Origin: Arcobacter sp. CECT 8985
Lineage (GTDB): Bacteria; Campylobacterota; Campylobacteria; Campylobacterales; Arcobacteraceae
Direction of reading: 5' to 3'
DNA length: 64,000 nt
Assembly (NCBI RefSeq): GCF_004116495.1
Contig: NZ_PDKC01000008.1
Location: forward strand, 1 to 64,000
Within the stretch, counting starts at the first letter, position 1. The number at the start of each line of letters is the position of its first letter. The notes beneath the pieces are model-generated. The model did no database searches. It was not told the DNA's origin and worked only from the letters and a program-made list of their open reading frames with translations. A program made the translations under genes and the position numbers. Of this stretch, positions 9,313-16,838 are shown one piece after another.

Positions 9313-9351
9313 TGTGACGCAAAGTGTGACACCGAAGTGTTATTATATAAT
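9313..9351 (+). promoter_or_regulatory. Direct-repeat operator and promoter between the kinase and the divergent 258-aa gene
   Basis: TGTGAC at 9313-9318 and again at 9325-9330 (12-bp phase), followed by a degenerate third copy TGTTAT at 9338-9343. A perfect TATAAT lies at 9346-9351, 15 bases after the second repeat. The repeats cover the -35 area of a + strand promoter, the layout expected for activation by an OmpR-type regulator. A perfect inverted repeat GATAGAC-TTG-GTCTATC (9384-9400) lies in the leader. Confidence 0.5.
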
Positions 9352-9429
9352 AATTAAATGTCAATTAGTATACTGGATGTATAGATAGACTTGGTCTATC
9401 CTTTATTGTCTTTGATATTAAGGAATATT

Positions 9430-10206
9430 ATGAGTTTAAATGAAATAATAGAAAATTGTATTAAAATTTTTAATTTTAATGTTAAAAGTGAATTTCAAAA
9501 ATTATTAGAAGTTCAAGTTGTGTCAGTTAAAAAAGATAATTTCTTTAATAAAAACAATAATTTAATAGTAAAGCATTCTTCAGAAGGGTCTATATATATT
9601 AGTGAATGTAAAATTGAATTGACAAAAATAGATGATTTTGAAAAATCTTCTATAATAAATATTTTAGATATATCAAAAGTTATTAAATTGAAAAATGACT
9701 TTTTACAACTAAAAAAAATGGTTCCAGTTTTAATTCCAATAAATTTATGTGTTGCAAGAGTTTATGAATCTAATCCTCATAATTCTTCTTTGGCAGATAT
9801 TTTAATTGTTGATACAATCTCTTTATTATCATATCTTGAAAAAAATATTATTGATGAAGATTTAATTATTACGACTGATTTTTTGGATAAAAATAATATT
9901 TCTTATAAATATTTTAAAACAGGAAATCAAAAAGAAAAAATGCTTTTAGAAAATACTTTTATTTTATATGAAAGTCAAAATAAAAATGAAAGTGAAATTT
10001 CTCAAATGCAAAATTTTATAATTGATGCAGAACTTTCAAATTTAGGTAATTTTGTTGAAATGTTATATTATAATTCTGAAAATAATTATTGTATATTGGA
10101 AATTTGTGACAATTATGATAAACAAATATTGAATCAAATAAAACAAATTGCAAAAAAGAATATCAATAGATATTTTATTTTAAATAATGGATCAGAAGTA
10201 GCATAA
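9430..10206 (+). CDS. Hypothetical protein, 258 aa
   Basis: I do not recognise this cytoplasmic protein: no signal peptide, no membrane helices, no clear motif, Asn/Ile/Lys-rich. ATG 9430 is preferred because AAGGA (9420-9424) is ideally placed; an in-frame TTG at 9391 lies inside an inverted repeat and lacks a ribosome-binding site. It is divergent from the histidine kinase. Its promoter has the same TGTGAC direct repeats as the acyl-synthase promoter, so it may be a target of that two-component system. That link is an inference. Confidence 0.7.
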   Translation: MSLNEIIENCIKIFNFNVKSEFQKLLEVQVVSVKKDNFFNKNNNLIVKHSSEGSIYISECKIELTKIDDFEKSSIINILDISKVIKLKNDFLQLKKMVPVLIPINLCVARVYESNPHNSSLADILIVDTISLLSYLEKNIIDEDLIITTDFLDKNNISYKYFKTGNQKEKMLLENTFILYESQNKNESEISQMQNFIIDAELSNLGNFVEMLYYNSENNYCILEICDNYDKQILNQIKQIAKKNINRYFILNNGSEVA

Positions 10207-10277
10207 TATTAGTTCATTTTTTATTTTAATTGTGTAAAATTATGAAAACATTATATTAAAATAAAATAGTGAGAAAA

Positions 10278-10793
10278 ATGATAATACTTGATTTTGAAAC
10301 AAATAGTAAAAGTGTAGGCGATGTAATAGAGGTTGCAGCAGTAAAAATTGACAACCAATTTAATATTTTAGATAAATTTCATAGATACTATTTATCTAGA
10401 TATCCTTTAAATCCTTACTCTTTTGCAGTTCATAGATTAACCCCAGAGATGATTATGGAATATAGAAAAGACAAATCCTACTCTTCTTATTTTACAGAAG
10501 ATGAAGATTTTTTTGACTTTTGTAAAAGTAGTGATACTTTAGTTGCTCATAATATATCTTTTGAGTTAAGACATTTAAATAAAAAAGTCTATTTTAAAAA
10601 TCATATATGTACTATGAAAGAGAATAAACATTATGTTTGTGCAAAAAATAAAAATGGAAATATTAAAAATCCTAAATTAGATGAGACCTGTGCTTTTTAT
10701 GGTATAGAGTTTGATGAAAACAGACATCATACAGCTACTTATGATGTTACAAAAACTTATGAAATATTAAAGTGTATGCCTAATATTTTTTAA
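10278..10793 (+). CDS. DnaQ-like 3'-5' exonuclease (DEDDh family)
   Basis: A 171-aa single-domain exonuclease. Exo I is at the very N-terminus (IILDFET, Asp and Glu metal ligands), Exo II is AHNISFEL and Exo III is HTATYD (H-x4-D). The usual Asp of Exo II (HNxxFD) is Glu here, a conservative but uncommon change. It resembles small stand-alone proofreading or RNase T-like nucleases. ATG 10278 is chosen because homology starts there. A GTG at 10269 would add three residues and lacks an upstream ribosome-binding site. Confidence 0.75.
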   Translation: MIILDFETNSKSVGDVIEVAAVKIDNQFNILDKFHRYYLSRYPLNPYSFAVHRLTPEMIMEYRKDKSYSSYFTEDEDFFDFCKSSDTLVAHNISFELRHLNKKVYFKNHICTMKENKHYVCAKNKNGNIKNPKLDETCAFYGIEFDENRHHTATYDVTKTYEILKCMPNIF

Positions 10794-10797
10794 TTTA

Positions 10798-10834
10798 AAG
10801 TAAAGATGATTATTTATTAACCTCATCTTCACTT
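10798..10834. terminator. Hairpin between convergent genes
   Basis: AAGT-A-AAGATGA (10798-10809) pairs with TCATCTT-C-ACTT (10823-10834) with one internal mismatch and a 13-base loop. It sits just after the exonuclease gene and within the end of the DUF2721 gene. Confidence 0.4.
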
Positions 10835-11310
10835 AAAATTTCTTCTTGTTCTTCTTCATTGTTATGTTGTTGTTCATTTAAATTTTCATGCTCTTTTTTA
10901 TATGATTTACTATATTTTTTTATACCTTCAAGTTCATAATTAATTGCATCTACAGAAATAAATATTTCATAAAGTGCTATTATTAAAGATAGAGTCATTG
11001 CAAGAAGACTTAATCCAAATAATATTTCTCCTGATAAGTTTTTTTCTAAAAATATTAAAAACATAGAAATTGTACATAAAATTAGTGATGATACACCATA
11101 CAATTGCATAGCTTTTATTAATGAAACTCTTTTTTTCAAGTTTTTTATTTGCTTAGATGCTTTAGGAACTTTTCCATCCCTTGCATTTGCACTAAGACCT
11201 CTTATTAACTGACCTGTTGTTAAAAACCTATTAGTATATGCTAATAAAAGTAGTGAAATAGCAGGAAATAGCAGTGCAGGTGTTGTTATTGCAATACTTA
11301 TTGATTCCAT
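10810..11310 (-). CDS. DUF2721-family membrane protein
   Basis: A 166-aa inner-membrane protein with about three hydrophobic helices (residues ~5-25, 75-95 and 100-125). It has the DUF2721 hallmark LLLLAYTNRF followed by a basic cytoplasmic loop, and an acidic Glu/Asn-rich tail. The molecular role of the family is unknown. Its ATG directly abuts the TAA of the helicase gene (TAAATG), so it is translationally coupled to it. Confidence 0.75.
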   Translation of the reverse strand: MESISIAITTPALLFPAISLLLLAYTNRFLTTGQLIRGLSANARDGKVPKASKQIKNLKKRVSLIKAMQLYGVSSLILCTISMFLIFLEKNLSGEILFGLSLLAMTLSLIIALYEIFISVDAINYELEGIKKYSKSYKKEHENLNEQQHNNEEEQEEILSEDEVNK

Positions 11311-12597
11311 TTATTTTCTCCTAAAATTTCTATTCTCATCTCTTTTTGTTGTTTTTTTAGATTTAATTTTTTTTTCTGGCTTATCACTTCTTTTTTTATC
11401 AACTTTTTTCTTTTCTAATAATTTTTTCTTTTTATGTTTATAAAGTCTAGGTTGCTTTTCAGTAAGTTCATATCCTTGCAAAACTAATCTTTTTATAGTA
11501 ATCATTAAATCTTTTTCAATTTCTTCAAGAGCTTTGTACTCTTTTGCAGATATTAAAGTAATTGCATTACCTTTTTTATTAGCTCTTCCTGTTCTTCCTA
11601 CTCTATGTGTAAAATCATCAGTTGATTGTGGTAATTCAAAGTTAACAACATATTCTAAATCTTCAATATCTATACCTCTTGCAGCAATATCTGTTGCAAC
11701 AAGTACTCTTATTTGTCCAGCTTTAAAATCTTTTATGGCTTTATTTCTTGCAGACTGTTTAATATCACCATGCATACAAAGTGTTTTTAATCCATCTAAA
11801 TTAAAGTGTTCAGTTATTTCATCAGCAGTTTTTTTTGTATTTACAAAAACTAATACTCTTTCAAAGTTTTTTGAACCAATTAGATATGATAACATTTCTA
11901 TTTTTTTGAAGCTATCAACTTTATAAGCAGTATGCTCAATAATATTAACTCTTTGTCTTACATCTGTTAATTCAAATACTGTTGGATTATTTAAATACTC
12001 TTTTGCAAGTTTTTTTACATTTTGAGATATAGTTGCAGAAAACATCATGATTTGTCTATATGAACTAGTTTGAGAAAGTATTGTTTCAATCTCTTTTACA
12101 AATCCCATATCAAGCATTGTATCTGCTTCATCTAATACAATTTGATTTACACTTGAAACATTTACTGCATTATTTTGAATATGGTCAATTAATCTTCCTG
12201 GCGTTGCAACGATAATATCTGTTCCATTTTTTATTTTTTCAGCTTGAACTTTATTATTTACTCCACCAAATGCAACGCTATGTTTTATATCTAAATATTT
12301 AGAATAATCTTTAATATTTGAAGATATTTGTTTTACTAACTCTCTTGTTGGAACAATTATAAGAACTCTAGGTACTCTTTTTTTACTAAGATCAATCTCA
12401 TCTTTTAATTTTTCAAGTATTGGTAGTAAAAATGCAGCAGTTTTCCCTGTTCCACTCTTTGCTGATGCAATAATATCTTTTTGATTTAAAATTGCAGGAA
12501 TAGCATTTTTTTGTACATCAGTTGGGCTTTCATACCCTTTTTCTTCTAGTGCTTTTATAATCTCTTTTGATAGTTTAATTGAACCAAAATTTTCGAT
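11311..12597 (-). CDS. DEAD-box RNA helicase with no canonical start codon (apparent ATC start)
   Basis: A complete RhlE-like helicase of 428 aa. It has the Q motif (GYESPTDVQ), motif I AKSGTGKT, PTREL, TPGRLID, DEAD in VLDEADTMLD, SAT, ARGIDI and HRVGRTGR, then a Lys-rich tail. DEAD-box proteins unwind RNA in ribosome assembly or mRNA decay. Upstream of the Q motif the open frame contains no ATG, GTG or TTG back to the in-frame LysR stop at 12634-12636. The first ATG is at 12117, inside the protein, and would remove motifs I and II. The best placed start is ATC at 12597, 6 bases after AAAAAAGGA, where homologues begin. Either a rare start codon, a mutated start or a base error is possible. 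Confidence 0.75.
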   Translation of the reverse strand: MENFGSIKLSKEIIKALEEKGYESPTDVQKNAIPAILNQKDIIASAKSGTGKTAAFLLPILEKLKDEIDLSKKRVPRVLIIVPTRELVKQISSNIKDYSKYLDIKHSVAFGGVNNKVQAEKIKNGTDIIVATPGRLIDHIQNNAVNVSSVNQIVLDEADTMLDMGFVKEIETILSQTSSYRQIMMFSATISQNVKKLAKEYLNNPTVFELTDVRQRVNIIEHTAYKVDSFKKIEMLSYLIGSKNFERVLVFVNTKKTADEITEHFNLDGLKTLCMHGDIKQSARNKAIKDFKAGQIRVLVATDIAARGIDIEDLEYVVNFELPQSTDDFTHRVGRTGRANKKGNAITLISAKEYKALEEIEKDLMITIKRLVLQGYELTEKQPRLYKHKKKKLLEKKKVDKKRSDKPEKKIKSKKTTKRDENRNFRRK

Positions 12598-12633
12598 AAG
12601 AAGTCCTTTTTTATTATTTGGCGAATTATAACA

Positions 12634-13458
12634 TTATAAATCTTGTTTTTTTAAATAATTAGATATTAAAGGATCATCATTTATTCTACAAATCATATAT
12701 GTATGAATATTTTTTAGATAATCTGGTAATTTTTCTATAAATAAATCTTCCTCAAGATTTAATTTTTGCACAACACTTAATGGTAAAATTGTAATCCCCA
12801 TTCCTAATTTTACACATCCTAATATTGTTTCTAAGCTTCCAAATTCAATATTTTTATACTTAATTTTTTGCTGTTTTAAATAATCTTCCATATATTGTCT
12901 ATATGTACAACCTTTTTTAAAAGATAAAATATTATTTGAGTGTTTATTTTTTTTTGATTTTAATAAAACTAATTCTTCTTTATACTCTTTTAATATCTTA
13001 AACTCTTTTTCTTTTGGTTTTCCACTTATAAATGCAATATCTATTTTATATTCTAGTAATAACTCTTTTAAATCTTTAGTTGGCGAAGTTGTTAATTCTA
13101 AGTCCATTTTTGGATATTTTTTATGAATTTTATTTAATAATGTAACTACTTTTGTTACTGCACTTGATTCAGTTGTTCCAATTTTTAGTGTTTCTTCATG
13201 TTCTATATGTTTCAAAAAATCTTCTGCTTTATTTATACTATTTACGACTTCATTTGCATAAGGTAGTAGTTTTTTTGCAATATCTGTTAATATAATTCCT
13301 TTTGTATTTCTATAAAAAAGTATTTTATCAATACTCTTTTCTAACTGTTTTATTCTTGCAGTAACATTTGATTGTGCACAATTTAATTCAACTGATGCTT
13401 TAGAAAAGCTACGGTTGTTTGCTACACTTAAAAAAACTTTTAAAAGGTTTGAATCCAT
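12634..13458 (-). CDS. LysR-family transcriptional regulator
   Basis: A 274-aa regulator with an N-terminal winged helix (LLKVFLSVANNRSFSKASVEL then QSNVTARIKQLE) and a periplasmic-binding-like effector domain. ATG 13458 is preferred over the adjacent upstream GTG because AAGGA lies 6 bases before it. It is divergent from the MFS transporter-tautomerase pair and very likely controls it: a 17-bp palindrome with a T-N11-A core and a second half-site lie between them. The effector is unknown. The helicase and DUF2721 genes follow in the same direction. Confidence 0.85.
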   Translation of the reverse strand: MDSNLLKVFLSVANNRSFSKASVELNCAQSNVTARIKQLEKSIDKILFYRNTKGIILTDIAKKLLPYANEVVNSINKAEDFLKHIEHEETLKIGTTESSAVTKVVTLLNKIHKKYPKMDLELTTSPTKDLKELLLEYKIDIAFISGKPKEKEFKILKEYKEELVLLKSKKNKHSNNILSFKKGCTYRQYMEDYLKQQKIKYKNIEFGSLETILGCVKLGMGITILPLSVVQKLNLEEDLFIEKLPDYLKNIHTYMICRINDDPLISNYLKKQDL

Positions 13459-13470
13459 CACTAATCCTTA

Positions 13471-13523
13471 TATCACTTATAGTGATAAGTTATTTGACAA
13501 AATATAATTTTTAGTGATATTAT
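13471..13523 (+). promoter_or_regulatory. LysR operator and promoter of the MFS-tautomerase operon
   Basis: A perfect palindrome TATCACT-TAT-AGTGATA (13471-13487) fits a LysR recognition site. A half-site AGTGATA recurs at 13513-13519, 32 bases away (about three helical turns), as an activation site would. The + strand promoter has TTGACA (13494-13499), an 18-base spacer and TATTAT (13518-13523), so the second half-site touches the -10. Confidence 0.65.
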
Positions 13524-13550
13524 ACCAAAATTTAAAAAATGAGAAATAAA

Positions 13551-14726
13551 ATGAGAGAGATATTTAATAAAAAAAGTAATACAAATATAATAATAGCTGG
13601 AATATTTGCATTAATAGTAGGAATGGGTGTTGCAAGATTTGCATTTACTTCTTTACTTCCTTCAATGCTAGAAAACAGGATTGATATTAGTTTTGCAGGG
13701 GTATTAGCCTCAATTAACTACTTTGGATATTTGCTTGGTGCAATTTTTGCAATATTTTTAAAAACAGTAAAACAAAAAGTTTTATTTTTTAGAATTGGTC
13801 TTTTTTTAAGTATATCTACTACTATTATTTTAGGTCTTAATACAAATGATTTTTTATGGATTAGTTCAAGGTTTATTGCGGGATTTGGTTCTGCAATGCT
13901 TATGGTAATTGGTTCATCATTGGTTATGAGTAGATTAGATTTTAAAGATAAAACAAAAGCTATGGGAATTCATTTCTCTGGAATTGGTTTTTCTATGGTT
14001 GTAACTGATATTGTTAGTAGAAGTGTTTTAAACTATTTTGATTGGCAAAGTTCATGGATAATACTTACTGTTTTAGCAGTATTTTTATCATCATACTCAT
14101 TTTATATTTTAGATGAAGAGAAAAGTATTAATTTTGTAAAGATAAAAACAAAAGCTTTTAAATTTGATTCTTTTGTTTTTGTTTTAATTTTTTCATATTT
14201 TACTGTTGGTGTAGGTTTTGTTGTACAAGCAACTTTTTTACCTGATATTATAAATAGTATTAAAGGTTTGGAAGGGTTTGGTTCAAATTCATGGCTATTA
14301 GCTGGAATTGCTGGAATACCTTCTTGTATTATTTGGATGAGGTTAGCTTATAAATTTGGAAGTTCAAATATAATTTTGGTTTGTATGTTTTTATTGATAA
14401 TAAGTATTTTAATACCTACTTTTACAAATAGTTTATATTTAAATCTATTAAGTGCTTTTTTATATGGAGCTACTTTTATTGCATTAGTTGCACTTTTTTT
14501 AAATTTGGGTGGAAAAATTGCAAGTTCAAACCCTGTATTTTTAATGGGAGCATTAACTAGTTCGTATGGGATTGGACAAATTAGTGCACCTTTATATTCA
14601 GTTGCATTAATAGATAAATATAAAAATTATGATATGAGTTTATATATAACAGCATTTATACTTTTTTTAGGAGCAGTAGTATTGTATTTTAATAAAAATA
14701 AGGAGAAAAAATATGCCAGTAATTAA
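13551..14726 (+). CDS. YbfB/YjiJ-family MFS transporter
   Basis: A 391-aa inner-membrane protein with 12 predicted helices. It has the YbfB/YjiJ family N-terminus (GMGVARFAFTSLLP and NYFGYLLGA) and the MFS arrangement around SRFIAGFGSA. These carriers are generally uncharacterised, probably exporters of small organic compounds. An upstream ATG at 13539 is in frame, but it would leave almost no leader after the predicted promoter; GAGA precedes 13551. The gene overlaps the tautomerase gene by 14 bases and is divergent from a LysR regulator, so induction by a specific compound is likely. Confidence 0.8.
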   Translation: MREIFNKKSNTNIIIAGIFALIVGMGVARFAFTSLLPSMLENRIDISFAGVLASINYFGYLLGAIFAIFLKTVKQKVLFFRIGLFLSISTTIILGLNTNDFLWISSRFIAGFGSAMLMVIGSSLVMSRLDFKDKTKAMGIHFSGIGFSMVVTDIVSRSVLNYFDWQSSWIILTVLAVFLSSYSFYILDEEKSINFVKIKTKAFKFDSFVFVLIFSYFTVGVGFVVQATFLPDIINSIKGLEGFGSNSWLLAGIAGIPSCIIWMRLAYKFGSSNIILVCMFLLIISILIPTFTNSLYLNLLSAFLYGATFIALVALFLNLGGKIASSNPVFLMGALTSSYGIGQISAPLYSVALIDKYKNYDMSLYITAFILFLGAVVLYFNKNKEKKYASN

Positions 14727-14922
14727 TGTAAAAATGACCCACGAGGATGGTGGAGCAACAAAAGAACAAAAAGAAGAATTTGCAAAAAAAGTAGCTGATG
14801 ATTTTGAAAAAGTTTTCAAAAGAAGTTCAAAAAGTGCAGTTGTAATAATAGAAGAAATTAATACAGATAATTATTCTATTGGCGGTGAAACTATTACTAA
14901 TATTAGAAAAAATAAAGCTTAG
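14713..14922 (+). CDS. 4-oxalocrotonate tautomerase-family protein
   Basis: A 69-aa protein beginning Met-Pro-Val. After removal of the Met, Pro1 is the catalytic base of the tautomerase superfamily. The length and the TKEQKEEFAKKVADD and SAVVIIEEI pattern fit the 4-OT/DmpI type. It shares an operon with the MFS transporter (14-base overlap; AAGGAG precedes the ATG). Together they suggest handling of an unsaturated keto acid or aromatic breakdown product, although no ring-cleavage gene is nearby. Confidence 0.8.
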   Translation: MPVINVKMTHEDGGATKEQKEEFAKKVADDFEKVFKRSSKSAVVIIEEINTDNYSIGGETITNIRKNKA

Positions 14923-14936
14923 AATTTCTAAGCTTT
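14914..14936. terminator. Bidirectional terminator hairpin
   Basis: Perfect 10-bp arms AAAGCTTAGA (14914-14923) and TCTAAGCTTT (14927-14936) with a 3-base loop. It covers the stop codons of the tautomerase gene (+) and the 107-aa gene (-). Confidence 0.7.
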
Positions 14937-15258
14937 AGATGATTTGACCTAAACCATCATCAATATATTCATTGATCTTTTTTAAAAACGTTTCATTTGA
15001 AACTTTACCTACTTTATTAAAAATAACTATTTGTTCACCAAATTCATCATGTATAAAATGCTCTTTTTTTATAACGTCTTTATATAGTTTTTTTGATTCT
15101 TCATCACTATCTATTTCATTAAATAAAAACCAGTTTGCAGTTGAGTCTTCAATTCTAATCAATCCATATGTATTTTTATCATCTATATAATCTTGAATTG
15201 TGCCATTATCAAATTTTGCACCAACTACCATATCATAATCGTTTAAAAGCATTTCCAT
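14935..15258 (-). CDS. Hypothetical protein, 107 aa
   Basis: I do not recognise this small acidic cytoplasmic protein. It has alternating strand-like and helical segments (MVVGAKFDNGTIQDYI, GLIRIEDSTANWFLF, EQIVIFNKVG) and no signal peptide or metal motif. AAGGA stands before the ATG. It is a single-gene unit convergent with the tautomerase gene and divergent from the dGTPase gene. Confidence 0.7.
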   Translation of the reverse strand: MEMLLNDYDMVVGAKFDNGTIQDYIDDKNTYGLIRIEDSTANWFLFNEIDSDEESKKLYKDVIKKEHFIHDEFGEQIVIFNKVGKVSNETFLKKINEYIDDGLGQII

Positions 15259-15337
15259 TAATTATTCCTTTTTTTTAAAAATGCAATTATAACTGCAAAT
15301 AAGTTATAATTAGTTTTAAAAATAAAAAAAGAGCTTT

Positions 15338-16810
15338 ATGATGATAGATTATAAGAAAAAATTAAATACAAGTAGAGAAGTTTATCCTATTAATGATATA
15401 GATAATTCAGTTGAAAGTGATAGAGGTAGAATAATTTCAACTCCAGCATTTAGAAGATTACAAAAAAGAACACAAGTATTTCCTTTGGAGTTAAATGCAG
15501 CAGTAAGAAGTAGATTAACACATTCAATTGAAGTTCAACAAAATTCAAGATATATCGCAAAAACTATTTTAGATGAAATTAAAAAGCAAGGTAATTTAGA
15601 AAAATATAATTTAGACTCTTTAGAAAATGCTTTTGTATCAATATCTGAAATGTCAAGTTTATTACATGATATAGGCAATCCTCCATTTGGACATTTTGCA
15701 GAATTATCTATTAATAATTGGATGAAAAATGATGGAATCGCTTGTTTAGAAAAGTTATATCCAAATATAAATGAAGATAATATTGAAATAAAAAAAGAAT
15801 TAGTAAGAGATATAACAAATTTTGATGGAAATGCACAAGCTATTAGAATTATAAAATATTTACAAAGATTAAACTTATCTTACTCTCAAATCGCTTCAGT
15901 TTTAAAATATACAAGAGGAGCTTTTGAAGAAAAACCAGAAAGTTCTGATAACTTAAACTATTTAAAAAAGAAACCAGGATTTTATTATTCTGAAAAAGAT
16001 TTTGTTAAAAAAGTATGTGAATCCCTTGAAATAGAAAAAGGGTGTAGATTCCCTCTTACATATATTATGGAAGCTGCAGATGATATTTCATATTTAACAG
16101 CAGATATAGAAGATGCAGTTGATAAAGGTGTATTTACTTTAGATGATTTATATATATATGTTTTAAAAGAGTGTAAACAAGTAAATGAAAAATATGAAAA
16201 AGACGAAACATTTTTATTAGATCTTATTAAAAGATATTATAATAAAGCAAAAGAGCAAGAAGATGAACCTTATCAATTTAATCTTTTCTTGACTTTAACA
16301 AGAGCAAGTTTAATAAATAATTTAGTTAAATATGTTGCAAAAGTATATTTAACTAATCATCAAGAGATATTTGATGGGACATTTAATAAAGCATTATTAG
16401 ATTTTGATAAAACAAATAAATATTCTTTAGCAATTGAAGTTTTACAAAATATTTCTATTAAATATATTTATAATAACAAAGAAAAGCAAGCATTAGAGTT
16501 AAAAGGTCATGCAATATTACATGGACTTTTAAATTGCTATAAACCTATATTAGAGCTTTCAAGTGAAGATTTTTTAAAACTTGTATGCAAAAAAAGAATT
16601 GATTGCTTTGTATCTGCAAGATTAATAGGACGATTATCTTCAAAACATATAGTTGCATATAGTAAGGCAATTGAAGAGTTGAATAAAGATGATGAACAAA
16701 GATTTAATTTACTTGAATGGTATTATAGAGCAAGATTAATTGTTGATTATATATCTGGAATGACAGATGATTTTGCTTTAGATGAATATCGCACTTTATC
16801 AGCAATTTAA
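15338..16810 (+). CDS. dgt: Deoxyguanosinetriphosphate triphosphohydrolase (dGTPase)
   Basis: A 490-aa HD-domain dNTPase. The N-terminal SDRGRIISTPAFRRLQKRTQVFPL block is typical of dGTPases. The HD metal motif is spread over RLTHSIEV, LLHDIGNPPFGHFAE and EAADDISYLTADIEDAV. It hydrolyses dGTP (or other dNTPs) to the nucleoside and triphosphate, tuning dNTP pools. AAAGAG precedes tandem ATGs at 15338 and 15341. It is monocistronic, ending in a strong hairpin. Confidence 0.9.
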   Translation: MMIDYKKKLNTSREVYPINDIDNSVESDRGRIISTPAFRRLQKRTQVFPLELNAAVRSRLTHSIEVQQNSRYIAKTILDEIKKQGNLEKYNLDSLENAFVSISEMSSLLHDIGNPPFGHFAELSINNWMKNDGIACLEKLYPNINEDNIEIKKELVRDITNFDGNAQAIRIIKYLQRLNLSYSQIASVLKYTRGAFEEKPESSDNLNYLKKKPGFYYSEKDFVKKVCESLEIEKGCRFPLTYIMEAADDISYLTADIEDAVDKGVFTLDDLYIYVLKECKQVNEKYEKDETFLLDLIKRYYNKAKEQEDEPYQFNLFLTLTRASLINNLVKYVAKVYLTNHQEIFDGTFNKALLDFDKTNKYSLAIEVLQNISIKYIYNNKEKQALELKGHAILHGLLNCYKPILELSSEDFLKLVCKKRIDCFVSARLIGRLSSKHIVAYSKAIEELNKDDEQRFNLLEWYYRARLIVDYISGMTDDFALDEYRTLSAI

Positions 16811-16838
16811 GAGGAATACTCCTCTTAATTATTTTTTA
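16807..16838. terminator. Bidirectional terminator between dgt and add
   Basis: TTAAGAGGA (16807-16815), loop ATAC, TCCTCTTAA (16820-16828): nine base pairs starting at the dgt stop, with a T-rich stretch after it. The convergent deaminase gene stops within it at 16825. Confidence 0.75.

Noticed and set aside
11534-11926. 130-aa plus-strand frame opposite the helicase
   Set aside because: It is antisense to conserved helicase motifs, with no independent evidence of coding.
14935-15258. Antitoxin or immunity protein role for the 107-aa gene
   Set aside because: No toxin-like partner is adjacent, and the gene stands alone with its own ribosome-binding site.
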